In this document: positions 17,669 to 28,632 of the stretch, one piece after another
Numbering within the stretch: the stretch's first letter is position 1
Layout of the letters: each line of letters begins with the position of its first letter
Assembly (NCBI RefSeq): GCF_000420625.1
Contig: NZ_ATVH01000014.1
Coordinates: 124,001-188,000 of the forward strand
Direction of reading: 5' to 3'
Length of the DNA stretch: 64,000 bases
Source of the DNA: Fodinicurvata sediminis DSM 21159
Lineage (GTDB): Bacteria; Pseudomonadota; Alphaproteobacteria; Kiloniellales; DSM-21159
The notes under the pieces: model-generated
Databases searched by the model: none
What the model saw: the letters and a program-made list of their open reading frames with translations, nothing else
Told to the model about the DNA's origin: nothing
Made by a program: the position numbers and the translations under genes

Positions 17669-19017
17669 CCCCGCCTGCCCTTTAATTTCGATTTCTTGAT
17701 GAGTCCCTCATACTGGTGCGCCAACAAGTGAGCATGGATCTGGGCCACTGTATCCATGGTGACCGAAACCACGATCAGCAGACTGGTGCCACCGAAATAG
17801 AACGGCACGGCATACTGGGAAATCAGGACTTCGGGCAACAGGCAGACCAGGGCCACATAGATCGAGCCAACGGTCACCAGCCTGGTCGTCACATAGTCGA
17901 TGTAGCGTGCGGTGTTCTTGCCCGGACGGATGCCCGGAATGAAGCCGCCGTTCTTCTTCAGGTTATCTGCCGTGTCCTCCGGATTGAAGACAATAGCGGT
18001 GTAGAAGAAGGCAAAGAAAATGATCAGTCCGGCATAGAGGACCATATAGAGCGGCTGACCGTGAGAAATGTTCGTCGTGATCCAGTCCAGCCAGGCCGGA
18101 CCAGCCGCACCGCCACCACCAGAGAAACCGGCCACAGTCATCGGCATCAGCAGCAGTGATGACGCGAAGATCGCCGGAATGACACCCGAGGGATTCAGCT
18201 TCAGCGGCAGATGCGAAGTCTCACCGCCAAACATGCGGTTGCCGACCTGGCGCTTCGGATACTGGACCAGCAGGCGGCGCTGGGCACGCTCCATGAAGAC
18301 GATGAAGGTGATGACCGCAACGGCCATGACGATCAGGAACAGGATAAAGGCCGTGGACATTGCCCCGGTGCGGCCCAGTTCCAGCAATTGCGCGATCGCC
18401 CCGGGCAGATTTGCGACAATGCCCGAGAAAATTATCAGCGAAATTCCGTTCCCGACGCCGCGCTGCGTGATCTGCTCACCCAACCACATCAGGAAGATGG
18501 TGCCCCCGGTCAGGGTAATCACGGTGCTGATGCGGAAGACCATGCCAGGATCGATAACCGCGGATCCGGAACCGACGTTCATCGTCTCCAGACCTACCGC
18601 CATACCATAGGCCTGGAAGGCCGCCAGGACGACGGTGAAATAGCGCGTATACTGGTTGATCTTCTTGCGTCCGGACTCACCTTCCTTCTTCAACTGGGAA
18701 AGCGTCGGGGAAACAGCTGTCATCAACTGCACGATAATCGAGGCCGAGATGTACGGCATGATGCTGAGCGCAAAGATGGTCATGCGCCCCAGGGACCCAC
18801 CGGAGAACATGTCGAAGACACCGATGATCCCACCGGCCTGCTGCTCGAAGATGTCTGCCAGAATGGCCGGATCGATACCCGGAACAGGAATATAGGTACC
18901 CAGTCGATAGACAATCAGCGCACCCAGCGTGAACCAGATGCGCTTCTTGAGCTCTGTTGCCTTTGCAAAGGCGCCGAAATTGACGTTTGCGGCAAGTTGT
19001 TCGGCAGCTGAAGCCAT
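17665..19017 (-). CDS. secY: protein translocase channel subunit SecY
   Basis: 450 aa, ten hydrophobic helices, forming the SecYEG channel in the inner membrane. Conserved [10 protein letters not shown] near residue 40, the plug-region [10 protein letters not shown] stretch and the FIPGIRPG loop are visible. Between rplO and adk as in most bacteria. Confidence 0.98.
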   Translation of the reverse strand: MASAAEQLAANVNFGAFAKATELKKRIWFTLGALIVYRLGTYIPVPGIDPAILADIFEQQAGGIIGVFDMFSGGSLGRMTIFALSIMPYISASIIVQLMTAVSPTLSQLKKEGESGRKKINQYTRYFTVVLAAFQAYGMAVGLETMNVGSGSAVIDPGMVFRISTVITLTGGTIFLMWLGEQITQRGVGNGISLIIFSGIVANLPGAIAQLLELGRTGAMSTAFILFLIVMAVAVITFIVFMERAQRRLLVQYPKRQVGNRMFGGETSHLPLKLNPSGVIPAIFASSLLLMPMTVAGFSGGGGAAGPAWLDWITTNISHGQPLYMVLYAGLIIFFAFFYTAIVFNPEDTADNLKKNGGFIPGIRPGKNTARYIDYVTTRLVTVGSIYVALVCLLPEVLISQYAVPFYFGGTSLLIVVSVTMDTVAQIHAHLLAHQYEGLIKKSKLKGRRG

Positions 19018-19051
19018 GAGTGCCTTCTATCCTGTCTGCGCGGATCCGATC

Positions 19052-19546
19052 TCAGTCCTGATCCTGCTTTTCGGTCTTCTCAGCGGGTGCATCAACCGTC
19101 AAGGTGCCACCCGCCTTTTCGACGGCGGCGGCAGCTGACTTGGTTGCGCCCGCGACCTTGAGGTCCAGCTTCGCTGTCAATTCACCATTGCCCAGCAAGC
19201 GGACGCCGTCCCGGCCCGGCTTCTTGAACAGACCGGCTGCGCGCATGGCTTCGACATCCACCGTCTTCTTGGGATCAAGACGCTTGGCGTCGACGGCGGC
19301 CTGCAGGCGCCCAAGGGTCACCTCCACGTAATCACGTGCAAAAAGGTTCTTGAAACCGCGCTTCGGCAAGCGGCGATAGAGCGGCATCTGGCCACCCTCG
19401 AAGCCCTTGATGGAAACGCCACTGCGCGCCTTTTGACCCTTATGGCCCTTGCCGGATGTCTTGCCCAGACCCGAGCCCATTCCACGACCGACGCGCTTGC
19501 GTGCGTGGCGCGCGCCCGGATTGTCGCTCAGTTCGTTCAGCTTCAT
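19052..19546 (-). CDS. rplO: 50S ribosomal protein L15
   Basis: 164 aa; the [12 protein letters not shown] start with glycine-rich [19 protein letters not shown] identifies L15. The C-terminus extends past the usual ~145 residues with a charged [11 protein letters not shown] tail. Spc operon position between rpmD and secY. Confidence 0.97.
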   Translation of the reverse strand: MKLNELSDNPGARHARKRVGRGMGSGLGKTSGKGHKGQKARSGVSIKGFEGGQMPLYRRLPKRGFKNLFARDYVEVTLGRLQAAVDAKRLDPKKTVDVEAMRAAGLFKKPGRDGVRLLGNGELTAKLDLKVAGATKSAAAAVEKAGGTLTVDAPAEKTEKQDQD

Positions 19547-19631
19547 CTCTACGTTCCTTAACTTCCCGGCGCAGTGGCGCCGACCTCTTGACGGAAACTG
19601 CTACTGGGCACGGTCGCACCCAGATTGTCTG

Positions 19632-19850
19632 TTACTCGACCACGCGCACCAGGTGGCGCACCTTGCCGATCATCCCACGCACTGCCGGAGTATCCTCCAG
19701 CTCGCGCTTACGGTTGACCCGGCCAAGTCCCAGCCCACGCAAGGTTGCGTGCTGGTCCTCTGTGCGGCCGATAGCACTGCGCGTCTGCTGGACCACAACG
19801 CGCCCTGTGGCTTTCTTCGCCGTCTTCTTGGTTGTCGTCTTGGCTGCCAT
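19632..19850 (-). CDS. rpmD: 50S ribosomal protein L30
   Basis: 72 aa with an added lysine/threonine-rich N-terminus (about 13 residues, [13 protein letters not shown]) ahead of the L30 core (QTRSAIGR...[10 protein letters not shown]...MIGKVRHLV). The 85-bp gap to rplO is slightly larger than its neighbours'. Confidence 0.95.
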   Translation of the reverse strand: MAAKTTTKKTAKKATGRVVVQQTRSAIGRTEDQHATLRGLGLGRVNRKRELEDTPAVRGMIGKVRHLVRVVE

Positions 19851-19856
19851 AAGGGG

Positions 19857-20426
19857 TTACTCCTGAGCGGGCGCTGAAGCGGCTGTGTCTTCGCGCTTGC
19901 CAATAACCTCACTAACCTTCTTGCCGCGACGCTGGGCCACCATGCGGGGGCTATTGATGCGCTGCAGTCCATCGAAGGTCGCACGGATCATGTTGTAGGG
20001 GTTCTGCGTACCTGCCGATTTCGCCACGATATCCTGGATACCCAGGCATTCGAAAACGGCACGCATCGGACCACCGGCAATGATGCCGGTACCCGCCGGC
20101 GCGGCGCGAAGGATCACGTGGCCAGCACCGAAGTTCCCCTCGATGTCATGGTGCAGTGTACGACCCTCGCGCAGCGGTATGCGCTTCATCCCACGCTTGG
20201 CCGATTCTGTCGCCTTGCGGATTGCCTCGGGAACTTCACGCGCCTTGCCGTGGCCAAAACCGACGCGACCACGCTGGTCCCCCACCACGACAAGCGCGGC
20301 AAAGCCGAAGCGCCGACCGCCCTTCACCACCTTGGCGACGCGGTTGATGCCGACCAACTTGTCGACAATCTCCGTATCCTCGCGCTCTCCACGGGCGCTG
20401 CGGTCATCTTTCTGCGGACGTGCCAT
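19857..20426 (-). CDS. rpsE: 30S ribosomal protein S5
   Basis: 189 aa from the ATG at 20426; the frame is open further upstream but the S5 family begins around MARPQ. Double-stranded RNA-binding S5 N-domain ([18 protein letters not shown]) followed by the C-terminal domain with [17 protein letters not shown]. Needed for decoding fidelity. It lies 19 bp after rplR. Confidence 0.97.
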   Translation of the reverse strand: MARPQKDDRSARGEREDTEIVDKLVGINRVAKVVKGGRRFGFAALVVVGDQRGRVGFGHGKAREVPEAIRKATESAKRGMKRIPLREGRTLHHDIEGNFGAGHVILRAAPAGTGIIAGGPMRAVFECLGIQDIVAKSAGTQNPYNMIRATFDGLQRINSPRMVAQRRGKKVSEVIGKREDTAASAPAQE

Positions 20427-20445
20427 TGCTACACTATTCCCTGAC

Positions 20446-20808
20446 TTAGAACGACAGACCGCCCTCACGGGCGGCATCGGCCAGCGCCTTGACGCGGCCG
20501 TGATAGAGATACCCACTGCGATCGAAAACCACGTTTTCGACGCCGGCCTTCTTTGCGCGCTCGGCCACCAGCTTGCCAACCTCGCTTGCAGCAGAGGTAT
20601 CGGAACCGGTCTTGAGCTTGCCTTGCAGGTCCTTGTCGATGGTCGAGGCAGCAGCCAGAGTGCGGCCGGCCTTGTCATCGATCACCTGGGCATAGATATG
20701 CTTGCTCGAGCGAAACACCGACAGACGCGGGCGGTCGCTCGACTTGCGCCGCAGGCTCGCACGCACACGCTGCGAGCGCTTAACCAGCTTTTGCTTCGCG
20801 TTCACCAT
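20446..20808 (-). CDS. rplR: 50S ribosomal protein L18
   Basis: 120 aa; [21 protein letters not shown] and the C-terminal [24 protein letters not shown] motif region are typical of the 5S rRNA-binding L18. Starts exactly at the rplF stop region. Confidence 0.97.
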   Translation of the reverse strand: MVNAKQKLVKRSQRVRASLRRKSSDRPRLSVFRSSKHIYAQVIDDKAGRTLAAASTIDKDLQGKLKTGSDTSAASEVGKLVAERAKKAGVENVVFDRSGYLYHGRVKALADAAREGGLSF

Positions 20809-21341
20809 TACTTCTTCTTGCCTTCCTTGCGCAGGATCGTTTCATCCGCATAGCGCACACCCTTGCCCTTGTAGGGCTCAGGACCACGCGCCCTGCGTAT
20901 CTCCGAAGCAAACTGACCGACCAACTGCTTGTCGGCTCCACTGACGGCGACGGCCGTCGGACGCTCACATACCACCTTCAGCCCTTCCGGAATCGGAAAG
21001 TTGATGTCGTGGCTGTAACCGAGCTGCAGGTTGAGATTGCTTCCCTGCACCGCAGCACGGTAACCGACGCCGGTGATCTCGAGCGACTTGGTGAAGCCTT
21101 CCGAAACACCCTGGACCAGGTTCTGGATCCGGGCGCGTGTCGTGCCCCAAAGCGCGCGCGCCTTTTTGGTGTCGTTGGCGGGCTTCACCGTGACCTTATC
21201 GTCTTCGTGAACCAGCTCGACTTCCTCGGTGGTTTCGTAAGACAGCTCACCCAGTTTGCCCTTCGCAGTGACGGTCCGGCCTTCGATCTTCAGATCGACA
21301 CCGCTCGGTACGCTCACCGCATTCTTGCCTACACGCGACAT
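20808..21341 (-). CDS. rplF: 50S ribosomal protein L6
   Basis: 177 aa from MSRVGKNAV (21341), the conserved family start; the frame extends upstream but without similarity. Two duplicated L6 domains, ending with the [15 protein letters not shown] motif. Spc operon order rpsH-rplF-rplR. Confidence 0.97.
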   Translation of the reverse strand: MSRVGKNAVSVPSGVDLKIEGRTVTAKGKLGELSYETTEEVELVHEDDKVTVKPANDTKKARALWGTTRARIQNLVQGVSEGFTKSLEITGVGYRAAVQGSNLNLQLGYSHDINFPIPEGLKVVCERPTAVAVSGADKQLVGQFASEIRRARGPEPYKGKGVRYADETILRKEGKKK

Positions 21342-21354
21342 GAAACAGGACTCC

Positions 21355-21753
21355 TTAGAACACGCGGCAAAGCAGCTCGCCGCCAACATTCGCGGCACGA
21401 GCTTCGTGATCCGACATCACCCCACGCGGGGTCGAGAGAATCGCGATACCCAGACCGTTGTAGTAGCGGGGCAGTTCACGGATCTTCGAATAGACCCGGC
21501 GGCCCGGCCTGGAAATACGCGATATCTCGCGGATAACCGGCTCACCTTCAAAATACTTCAGCTCGATCTCAAGGACGTTGAAACCTTCATCGTCCACCGA
21601 ACTGCGGTACTCACGGATGTAACCCTCGCGCTTGAGAACCTCAAGGACATTGGCTCGCAGCTTGGAGGCCGGCGCCGAGATTACAGACTTGTTGGAGCGC
21701 TGCCCGTTGCGAATGCGGGACAGCAAATCCCCTAAGGGATCGCTCATCGCCAT
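21355..21753 (-). CDS. rpsH: 30S ribosomal protein S8
   Basis: 132 aa; DPLGDLLSRIRNGQ start, and C-terminal LSTPRGVMSDHEARAANVGGE, identify S8, which binds helix 21 of 16S rRNA and in some bacteria represses the spc operon. Confidence 0.98.
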   Translation of the reverse strand: MAMSDPLGDLLSRIRNGQRSNKSVISAPASKLRANVLEVLKREGYIREYRSSVDDEGFNVLEIELKYFEGEPVIREISRISRPGRRVYSKIRELPRYYNGLGIAILSTPRGVMSDHEARAANVGGELLCRVF

Positions 21754-21766
21754 AGCGTCGTTCCTC

Positions 21767-22072
21767 CTACCAGCTCGACTTCACCATGCCCGGGATCTGT
21801 CCATTATTGGCCAGATCACGCAGCGCGATACGCGAAACACGCAGCTTGCGGTAATACGCGCGCGGACGCCCGCTAACCTCGCAGCGGTTGCGGATGCGCA
21901 CCTTGGCGGAATTGCGGGGCAACTCCGCCAGCTTCAGGGACGCCTGGAAGCGTTCCTCGGGTGCGCTTTTGCTGTCATGCACGATAGCCTTGAGCGCAGC
22001 GCGCTTGGCGGCATAGCGGCGTGCCTGACGAGCACGGTTCTTGTTACGTTCAACAGCACTTTTCTTTGCCAT
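21767..22072 (-). CDS. rpsN: 30S ribosomal protein S14 (zinc-independent form)
   Basis: 101 aa, the long C-minus form: no CxxC pairs, with [15 protein letters not shown] and the terminal GMVKSSW. Between rplE and rpsH as expected. Confidence 0.97.
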   Translation of the reverse strand: MAKKSAVERNKNRARQARRYAAKRAALKAIVHDSKSAPEERFQASLKLAELPRNSAKVRIRNRCEVSGRPRAYYRKLRVSRIALRDLANNGQIPGMVKSSW

Positions 22073-22093
22073 AGGTCCTTATCCTTCCGCCGT

Positions 22094-22636
22094 TCAGTTT
22101 CGGAACGGCATGTCGAAGTGCTTCAGCAGAGCATGCGCTTCGGCATTCGTCTTGGCCGTGGTGCAAATGATGATGTCCATTCCCCGAATTTCATCGACAG
22201 CATCATAGTCGATCTCCGGAAAAACGATCTGTTCCTTCAGGCCCATGGCATAGTTTCCATGGCCATCAAAGCTCTTGCCGTTCAGCCCGCGGAAATCACG
22301 CACACGCGGCAGGGCAATGGTCACCAGGCGATCCAGGAATTCGTACATACGATCCGCACGCAGCGTGACCTTGCAGCCGATGTCCATTCCCTCGCGAACC
22401 TTGAAGCCGGCAACCGACTTCTTCGCCTTGGTACTGACCGGCCTTTGACCGGAGATCCGGGCAAGCTCCTCCATCGCGGTCTTCAGTTTCTTGCTGTCCG
22501 CCACGGCTTCGCCAACGCCCATGTTGATCACGATCTTATCCAGGCGTGGAATTTCCATGTCGTTCTTGTAGCCGAACTCTTCCTTGAGCTGCGGCTTGAC
22601 GACTTTCGAGTAGTGCTCTTTCAAGCGGGCTGTCAT
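22094..22636 (-). CDS. rplE: 50S ribosomal protein L5
   Basis: 180 aa; [16 protein letters not shown] and the [18 protein letters not shown] region are characteristic. Binds 5S rRNA with L18 and contacts P-site tRNA. Confidence 0.98.
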   Translation of the reverse strand: MTARLKEHYSKVVKPQLKEEFGYKNDMEIPRLDKIVINMGVGEAVADSKKLKTAMEELARISGQRPVSTKAKKSVAGFKVREGMDIGCKVTLRADRMYEFLDRLVTIALPRVRDFRGLNGKSFDGHGNYAMGLKEQIVFPEIDYDAVDEIRGMDIIICTTAKTNAEAHALLKHFDMPFRN

Positions 22637-22651
22637 CGCACTCGCCTTTAC

Positions 22652-22975
22652 TTAGCTATCGATTGTTTCGCCGGAGCGGCGCGCAACACGGAGTTTGCGC
22701 CCCCCTTCGACCGTTTTCCATCCGACGCGGGTCGCGCGATCATCGCGCGGATCCAGCAACGCCACGTTGGAAATGTGAATGGGTGCCTCTTTCTCGACGA
22801 TCCCGCCCTGGCTCTGCGCCGACTGACGTTCATGCCGTTTCACGACATTGGCACCCTGGACGATCAGGCGCTCTTCCTTGGGCATGACACGCAGGACTTC
22901 GCCAACGTGCTTCTTGCTCTTGCCCGTGGTGACAACGACCTTGTCGCCCTTGCGGATTTTCATCTTGTTCGCCAT
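22652..22975 (-). CDS. rplX: 50S ribosomal protein L24
   Basis: 107 aa with the KOW motif [20 protein letters not shown] near the N-terminus. The ATG at 22975 overlaps the rplN stop codon; a GTG one codon upstream is possible. Assembly-initiator protein of the large subunit. Confidence 0.96.
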   Translation of the reverse strand: MANKMKIRKGDKVVVTTGKSKKHVGEVLRVMPKEERLIVQGANVVKRHERQSAQSQGGIVEKEAPIHISNVALLDPRDDRATRVGWKTVEGGRKLRVARRSGETIDS

Positions 22976-23343
22976 CACAACACCTCTGGCGCAAGAGATA
23001 CGATCTTCATGAACTTCTTGGCACGAAGTTCACGTGTGACCGGGCCGAAGATGCGCGTTCCGATGGGCTCATTCTGCTTGTTGAGCAGGACCGCCGCATT
23101 GTTGTCGAAACGGATCACCGAACCATCGGGACGGCGGATATCGTTCGCAGTCCGCACAATCACGGCACGAACGACGTCGCCCTTCTTGACGCGACCGCGG
23201 GGAATGGCCTCCTTGACGGACACCACGATGACATCGCCAACACCCGCGGACTTGCGCTTTGAACCGCCCAGCACCTTGACACACATGACGCGGCGCGCAC
23301 CGGAGTTGTCGGCCACATCGAGATTGCTCTGCATCTGAATCAT
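22975..23343 (-). CDS. rplN: 50S ribosomal protein L14
   Basis: 122 aa; [17 protein letters not shown] start and the [16 protein letters not shown] segment identify L14. Overlaps rplX by the stop/start codons. Confidence 0.98.
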   Translation of the reverse strand: MIQMQSNLDVADNSGARRVMCVKVLGGSKRKSAGVGDVIVVSVKEAIPRGRVKKGDVVRAVIVRTANDIRRPDGSVIRFDNNAAVLLNKQNEPIGTRIFGPVTRELRAKKFMKIVSLAPEVL

Positions 23344-23354
23344 GACGTCAACTC

Positions 23355-23606
23355 CTAGCTCTGGGTTGCGCCTGCGCCGTCATCTACGACGGCCCAGCGT
23401 TTTGACTTCGACATCGGTCGGCATTCGACAATACGAACGCGCTCGCCTTCCTGACAGCGGTTCTGCTCGTCGTGAGCACGGTACCGCTTGGACGACTTGA
23501 TAAACTTCTTGTACAGCGGGTGCATCACCCGCCTTTCAACCAGGACCGTCACCGTCTTGTCCGTTTTGGTACTGACGACGACGCCTTGCAGCACACGACG
23601 CGGCAT
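23355..23606 (-). CDS. rpsQ: 30S ribosomal protein S17
   Basis: 83 aa OB-fold protein; [18 protein letters not shown] and [14 protein letters not shown] are diagnostic. Follows rpmC in the S10 operon order. Confidence 0.97.
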   Translation of the reverse strand: MPRRVLQGVVVSTKTDKTVTVLVERRVMHPLYKKFIKSSKRYRAHDEQNRCQEGERVRIVECRPMSKSKRWAVVDDGAGATQS

Positions 23607-23619
23607 GGATCACAAACTC

Positions 23620-23823
23620 CTACTGAGCGGCCTGCGCGGCCTGGCGGTCGCGCAAGACGGTCTTGATTCGAGCGATGTCACGGCGCACCTGCCGCACCCG
23701 CGCGGTGTTCTCGAGCTGGCCGCTGGCCTGCTGGAAGCGCAGGTTGAAAGCTTCCTTGCGCAGCGTAACCAGCTGCTCCTTCAGCTCATCCTGGCTCTTG
23801 GCCCGAATATCTTCCGCTTTCAT
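23620..23823 (-). CDS. rpmC: 50S ribosomal protein L29
   Basis: 67 aa two-helix protein near the exit tunnel; [19 protein letters not shown] and [14 protein letters not shown] match the family. Confidence 0.96.
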   Translation of the reverse strand: MKAEDIRAKSQDELKEQLVTLRKEAFNLRFQQASGQLENTARVRQVRRDIARIKTVLRDRQAAQAAQ

Positions 23824-23826
23824 CGC

Positions 23827-24246
23827 TTAATCCTCCTCACCGATGCGCGTCACGAAACGCGTCTGCACCGGCAGTTTCGTCGAGGCCAAGCGGAAAGCTT
23901 CACGCGCCATTTCCTTGTTGACCCCTTCGAGTTCGAACATCACACGGCCGGGCTTCACGCGTGCCGCCCACCATTCGGGTGACCCCTTGCCGGACCCCAT
24001 GCGCACTTCGGCTGGCTTGGACGACACCGGGACATCCGGGAAAACACGGATCCAGAGCTTACCGACACGACGCATGTGGCGGGTGATGGCGCGGCGCGCA
24101 GCCTCGATCTGACGGGCCGACACGCGTCCCGGAGTCGTCGCCTTCAGGCCATACGTCCCGAAGTTCAACTCGGTTCCACCCTTGGCCATCCCGTGGATGC
24201 GCCCTTTGAACTGCTTGCGATACTTCGTCCGCTTTGGAGACAGCAT
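23827..24246 (-). CDS. rplP: 50S ribosomal protein L16
   Basis: 139 aa; [16 protein letters not shown] start, then the conserved [18 protein letters not shown] loop near residues 80-97. Binds the A-site region of 23S rRNA. Confidence 0.98.
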   Translation of the reverse strand: MLSPKRTKYRKQFKGRIHGMAKGGTELNFGTYGLKATTPGRVSARQIEAARRAITRHMRRVGKLWIRVFPDVPVSSKPAEVRMGSGKGSPEWWAARVKPGRVMFELEGVNKEMAREAFRLASTKLPVQTRFVTRIGEED

Positions 24247-24278
24247 CTTTCCCGTTCCCTAACTCTTGACCGGCCGCC

Positions 24279-24968
24279 TTACTGGCGGGCGGGGGCTGCA
24301 CTCTGGCTCTCACTCAGGCGCTTTTCCTGCGCCATGGGGTCGTGAGCCAGAATTTCACCCTTGAAAATCCAGACCTTTACACCGCAGGTGCCATAGGTCG
24401 TGTTTGCGCGGCCTTCGCCGTAGTCAATGTCGGCACGCAGGGTGTGCAATGGCACACGGCCTTCGCGGTACCACTCGGTACGTGCGATTTCGGCCCCGCC
24501 CAAACGGCCTGCGCAATTGATCCGAATGCCCTGGGCGCCAAGACGCATGGCGTTCTGCACTGCCCGCTTCATCGCACGGCGGAACGCGACACGGCGCTCG
24601 AGCTGCTGCGCGATATTGTCGGCCACCAGCTTGGCATCCAGCTCCGGCTTGCGGATCTCGACGATGTTCAGGCTGACCTCGCCACCCGTCATCTTCTGCA
24701 ATTCCTGGCGCAGCTTCTCGATATCCGCACCCTTCTTACCGATAACGACGCCGGGGCGGGCCGTATGAATCGTGATGCGTGCACGCTTGGCCGGACGCTC
24801 GATGATCACGCGGGCCACACCCGCCTGACGCAGGCGATTGTAGAGAAATTCGCGCAGCTTCAAATCCTCGTGGAGGTAACTGCCGTATTCCTTCCCGGCG
24901 AACCAACGGGAATCCCAAGTACGGTTGATGCCGACCCGAAGGCCGATCGGATTTACTTTCTGACCCAT
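24279..24968 (-). CDS. rpsC: 30S ribosomal protein S3
   Basis: 229 aa from [13 protein letters not shown] at 24968; upstream in-frame codons are non-homologous. KH domain ([15 protein letters not shown]) and the C-terminal [18 protein letters not shown] region. Overlaps nothing; 1 bp after rplV stop. Confidence 0.98.
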   Translation of the reverse strand: MGQKVNPIGLRVGINRTWDSRWFAGKEYGSYLHEDLKLREFLYNRLRQAGVARVIIERPAKRARITIHTARPGVVIGKKGADIEKLRQELQKMTGGEVSLNIVEIRKPELDAKLVADNIAQQLERRVAFRRAMKRAVQNAMRLGAQGIRINCAGRLGGAEIARTEWYREGRVPLHTLRADIDYGEGRANTTYGTCGVKVWIFKGEILAHDPMAQEKRLSESQSAAPARQ

Positions 24969-24969
24969 A

Positions 24970-25350
24970 TCAGGCGCTCTCCTCGCGCTCACGCACAACA
25001 ACGCGCAAGCGGCTCCAGGGCTTCAAGAGTTTGCCCGCACGACCACGTGCGCGCGGACGGAATCGTTTCATCATGAAGGCCTTGCCAACCGAGGCCTCCG
25101 CCACATACAGGCGGTCAACATCCAGATGATGGTTGTTTTCCGCATTGGCGATCGCAGCCTGAAGGACCTTCTTGACCTCCTGGGAAATGCGACGCTTGCT
25201 AAAAGTCAGGTCCGACAGCGCACGCTCCGCCGATTTCCCGCGGATCATCCCGGCCACCAGATTTAACTTGCGCGGACTGGTCCGCAGCAGGCTGGCGCTG
25301 GCCAGGGCCTCGTTATCGGACAGGCTGCGTTCGCTCTTGAGCTTACCCAT
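24970..25350 (-). CDS. rplV: 50S ribosomal protein L22
   Basis: 126 aa; [15 protein letters not shown] and the tunnel-hairpin [17 protein letters not shown] are recognisable. Part of the S10 operon. Confidence 0.97.
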   Translation of the reverse strand: MGKLKSERSLSDNEALASASLLRTSPRKLNLVAGMIRGKSAERALSDLTFSKRRISQEVKKVLQAAIANAENNHHLDVDRLYVAEASVGKAFMMKRFRPRARGRAGKLLKPWSRLRVVVREREESA

Positions 25351-25355
25351 CGCCC

Positions 25356-25634
25356 TTAACCTCTCTTCGCCTTCTTGTCCGCCGCATGCCCATAGAAGGT
25401 GCGGGTCGGAGCAAACTCACCGAACTTGTGACCGATCATATTCTCGTTCACTAGAACCGGCAGGAACTTGTGACCGTTGTGGACGCCGAAGGTCAGGCCA
25501 ACGAATTGCGGCATGATGGTCGAGCGTCGCGACCAGGTCTTGATAATTTCATTGCGGCCCGAATTACGTACCGTCTCGGCTTTCTTGAGCAGGTAGCCGT
25601 CAACGAAGGGGCCTTTCCAGACTGAACGCGCCAT
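25356..25634 (-). CDS. rpsS: 30S ribosomal protein S19
   Basis: 92 aa; [18 protein letters not shown] start, [22 protein letters not shown] core and the [17 protein letters not shown] tail are diagnostic. Confidence 0.98.
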   Translation of the reverse strand: MARSVWKGPFVDGYLLKKAETVRNSGRNEIIKTWSRRSTIMPQFVGLTFGVHNGHKFLPVLVNENMIGHKFGEFAPTRTFYGHAADKKAKRG

Positions 25635-25646
25635 TCTATCGGCTCC

Positions 25647-26483
25647 TTACTTCTTCTTCCGCGTTTTCCGGCGGCGCACGATCAGGCCGTCGGTCGTCTT
25701 GTTGTGCCGGGTCTTGTGACCCTTTGTGGGCTTACCCCAGGGCGTCACTGGATGGCGCCCCCCGGAGGTCCGGCCCTCACCGCCACCATGCGGGTGGTCG
25801 ATGGGGTTCATGGCAACACCGCGAACCGACGGACGCTTGCCGATCCAGCGCTTACGCCCGGCCTTGCCCAGGTTGGTGTTAGTCTGGTCCGGGTTCGAAA
25901 CCGCACCGACACTTGCCATACAGTCCGATCGGACCATGCGAACCTCTCCGGATGCCAGGCGCAACAGAGCATAGCCCGCATCGCGCCCAACCAACTGGAC
26001 ATAGGTTCCGGCAGAACGCGCAAGCTGAGCACCCTTACCGGGTTTCAGCTCGACGTTGTGAATGATCGTACCGATCGGCACGGAGCGCAGCGGCATAGCA
26101 TTGCCAGGCTTCACGTCTGCCTTGTCGGATGCGATGACCTGATCGCCCTCACTCAGGCGCTGAGGCGCAATGATATAGGCCTGCTCACCATCTTCGTAGG
26201 TCAACAACGCAATGAACGCGGTGCGATTGGGGTCATACTCCAAACGCTCGACCTTCGCCGGCACATCGAACTTGCGCCGCTTGAAGTCGATCACGCGATA
26301 GGTACGCTTGTGTCCACCACCGATGCGACGAGAGGTGATGCGCCCCAGGTTGTTGCGTCCACCGGACTTGCTAAGTCCTTCGGTCAGCTTCTTGACGGGC
26401 TCACCCTTCCAGAGGCCGGACCGGTTGACCTGCACCAGCTGGCGGCGCCCCGGCGTGACGGGATTATATGTCTTCAACGCCAT
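25647..26483 (-). CDS. rplB: 50S ribosomal protein L2
   Basis: 278 aa; [17 protein letters not shown] start, and the peptidyl-transferase-associated [17 protein letters not shown] loop near the C-terminus. Standard length and place. Confidence 0.98.
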   Translation of the reverse strand: MALKTYNPVTPGRRQLVQVNRSGLWKGEPVKKLTEGLSKSGGRNNLGRITSRRIGGGHKRTYRVIDFKRRKFDVPAKVERLEYDPNRTAFIALLTYEDGEQAYIIAPQRLSEGDQVIASDKADVKPGNAMPLRSVPIGTIIHNVELKPGKGAQLARSAGTYVQLVGRDAGYALLRLASGEVRMVRSDCMASVGAVSNPDQTNTNLGKAGRKRWIGKRPSVRGVAMNPIDHPHGGGEGRTSGGRHPVTPWGKPTKGHKTRHNKTTDGLIVRRRKTRKKK

Positions 26484-26486
26484 GGA

Positions 26487-26819
26487 TCAGATCCCCGTGG
26501 TCACGTCGATGGAATGACCTTCCTCAAGCGTGACCATCGCTTTCTTGTAATCGGAACGCTGTCCGGGACGCCCCCGGAAACGCTTGGTCTTTCCCTGCTG
26601 ACGCAGAGTATTGACCGCCTTGACCTTCACCTTGAACAGGGTCTCGACCGCCGTCCGGATTTCCGGTTTCGTGGCATCGAGCGCCACCTGAAAGGTGACC
26701 TGGTTGTATTCCCCGGCCAGGGTGGCCTTCTCGGTGATCACCGGCTTGCGGATGACTTCGTGCATCCGTTCGCCGGACAGCTTCACAGCTGCTGTCGTGC
26801 GGGCACGTCCCTTGCTCAT
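26487..26819 (-). CDS. rplW: 50S ribosomal protein L23
   Basis: 110 aa; [15 protein letters not shown] and the [26 protein letters not shown]-type region (shown in part) identify L23, the tunnel-exit docking site for SRP and trigger factor. Its start overlaps the rplD stop by ATGA. About 15 extra basic residues precede the usual start; an internal start is possible. Confidence 0.96.
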   Translation of the reverse strand: MSKGRARTTAAVKLSGERMHEVIRKPVITEKATLAGEYNQVTFQVALDATKPEIRTAVETLFKVKVKAVNTLRQQGKTKRFRGRPGQRSDYKKAMVTLEEGHSIDVTTGI

Positions 26820-27442
26820 TTCAGTCGCGCCTCCAGCGCTTCAACCGCTGTGCGGGTCAGAACCAGCCTGTCGCGGCGCAGGATATCGTGAACATTGGCG
26901 CCCTGCTGTGGCAGAACGTCGATCATCGGGATGTTGCGCGAAGCGCGCGCGAACATCTCGTCGATTTCCGCACCGTCGATGATGAGAGTGTTGGACCAGC
27001 CAAGGCCTTCAAAGCGCTTGGCTAGCTCAGCAGTCTTATGACTGTCCAGCTTGGCGCTGTCCAGCACAGAAAGCTTTCCATCGGCAGCTTTTGCAGAAAG
27101 AGCTGTCTTCAGGGCCAATTGGCGGAACTTTCGCGAGAGATCATGACCATGGTCACGCGGAGAAGGACCATGAACGGTTCCACCACCCCGCATAATATTG
27201 GTCTTCATGTCACCGCGACGGGCACGCCCCGTGCCCTTCTGGCGATAGGCCTTCTGGGCGCGACCGGCGACTTCACCGCGTGTCAGCGTCTTGTGCGTTC
27301 CGGCACGACGTTGGGCCAACTGCCAATTCACGGCACGTGCGAGCACGTCACGGCGTACAGGAACCCCGAAGACGCTATCGCTCAGCTCGATTTCGCCGTT
27401 CTCTTTGTTGTCGAGAGTCGTGACCTTCATCTTCATGGTCAC
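26816..27442 (-). CDS. rplD: 50S ribosomal protein L4
   Basis: 208 aa as written from a GTG at 27442; an ATG at 27436 is equally plausible and both overlap or adjoin the rplC stop. [20 protein letters not shown] and the [14 protein letters not shown] loop match L4. In enterobacteria L4 autoregulates the S10 operon; nothing here shows that. Confidence 0.97.
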   Translation of the reverse strand: MTMKMKVTTLDNKENGEIELSDSVFGVPVRRDVLARAVNWQLAQRRAGTHKTLTRGEVAGRAQKAYRQKGTGRARRGDMKTNIMRGGGTVHGPSPRDHGHDLSRKFRQLALKTALSAKAADGKLSVLDSAKLDSHKTAELAKRFEGLGWSNTLIIDGAEIDEMFARASRNIPMIDVLPQQGANVHDILRRDRLVLTRTAVEALEARLK

Positions 27443-28239
27443 TGCTCCTTCTGCTCTGCATTGCCTTCAGAGGCAATGTCTGCCTCAACAGGCGCTTCCG
27501 TTTCAGTGGCCGGTGCCTCCTCGGCGGGTGCTGCTTCTGCTCCTCCATTCGCCTTTGCATCGGCAGCCTGCTTAAGGCCGGCCGGGAAGGGAATGCCTTC
27601 AGGCAGGGTCGCCTTGGTCGCATCCGAGACCAAAAGCCAGCCGCCATCTGCGCCCGGAACCGCGCCGCGAACCATGACCAGGCCGCGGGCCTCGTCGGTT
27701 GCCACCACTTCCAGATTCTGGGTCGTCACGCGGCGATTTCCCATCTGTCCGGCCATCTTCTTGCCCTTGAAGACCTTGCCCGGATCCTGCATCTGGCCGG
27801 TGGAACCGTGACTGCGGTGCGCCGCGGAGACACCGTGGCTGGCACGCAGCCCGGCAAATCCATGCCGCTTCATCGCACCGGCAAAGCCCTTGCCGATGCT
27901 GGTACCGACAACATCGACCTTCTGGCCGGCCACGAAATGCCCGGCAGACAACTCGGTTCCCACATCCAGGACAGCATCCTCGGACACGTGGAATTCGGCC
28001 AACTTCTTCTTCGGTGTTACCTTGGCCTTGGCGAAACGCTCGCGCTCAGGCTTGGACACACGATTCGGTTTTGCCTTCCCAGCACCCAGCTGGAGGGCCG
28101 TATATCCATCCTTGTCCTTGGTACGGACGGCCACAACCTGGCAATCTTCCATCTGCAGAACGGTCACCGGAACATGCGTTCCGTCTTCCCGGAAAATCCG
28201 GGTCATGCCCAGTTTCTGCGCAATAATACCCGTGCGCAT
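27439..28239 (-). CDS. rplC: 50S ribosomal protein L3 with acidic C-terminal extension
   Basis: 266 aa. The L3 core ([13 protein letters not shown] start; [15 protein letters not shown]) ends near residue 222. About 40 extra residues rich in Ala, Glu and Pro follow, ending GNAEQKEQ. Such low-complexity acidic tails occur in some alphaproteobacterial L3 proteins. Methylatable Gln lies in the SHGSTGQ region as in the family. Confidence 0.97.
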   Translation of the reverse strand: MRTGIIAQKLGMTRIFREDGTHVPVTVLQMEDCQVVAVRTKDKDGYTALQLGAGKAKPNRVSKPERERFAKAKVTPKKKLAEFHVSEDAVLDVGTELSAGHFVAGQKVDVVGTSIGKGFAGAMKRHGFAGLRASHGVSAAHRSHGSTGQMQDPGKVFKGKKMAGQMGNRRVTTQNLEVVATDEARGLVMVRGAVPGADGGWLLVSDATKATLPEGIPFPAGLKQAADAKANGGAEAAPAEEAPATETEAPVEADIASEGNAEQKEQ

Positions 28240-28243
28240 CGGA

Positions 28244-28558
28244 TCATCCCTTCAGTTTGATCTCGACGTCGACACCAGCGGCCAGATCGAGCTTCATCAG
28301 CGCATCGACTGTCTGCGGGGTCGGGTCAACAATGTCCAATAGCCGCTTGTGCGTCCGCATTTCGAACTGCTCGCGGCTCTTCTTGTCGATGTGCGGCGAG
28401 CGCAACACCGTGAAACGCTCTATTCGGGTCGGCAGCGGAATCGGTCCGCGCACCTGCGCGCCCGTCCTCTTGGCCGTGTTCACGATCTCCCCGGTCGACT
28501 GGTCCAGGACCCGGTGATCGAACGCCTTCAGGCGAATACGGATATTTTGATGATCCAT
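28244..28558 (-). CDS. rpsJ: 30S ribosomal protein S10
   Basis: 104 aa; [16 protein letters not shown] start and the [19 protein letters not shown] loop are diagnostic of S10 (NusE). First gene of the S10 operon, behind a GC-rich hairpin that separates it from tuf. Confidence 0.98.
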   Translation of the reverse strand: MDHQNIRIRLKAFDHRVLDQSTGEIVNTAKRTGAQVRGPIPLPTRIERFTVLRSPHIDKKSREQFEMRTHKRLLDIVDPTPQTVDALMKLDLAAGVDVEIKLKG

Positions 28559-28579
28559 TGTTTAGCGCTCGTCCAAAGA

Positions 28580-28611
28580 GGCCGGCCCGATGTCTAGGCA
28601 ACGGGCCGGCC
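28580..28611 (-). terminator. GC-rich hairpin between tuf and rpsJ
   Basis: Minus strand: perfect 10-bp stem GGCCGGCCCG / CGGGCCGGCC with a 12-nt loop, followed by TCTTT. The U-run is short, so it may be a leaky terminator that lowers tuf read-through into the S10 operon rather than a full stop. Confidence 0.62.
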
Positions 28612-28632
28612 GGTACACACAAAAAACCTGAT

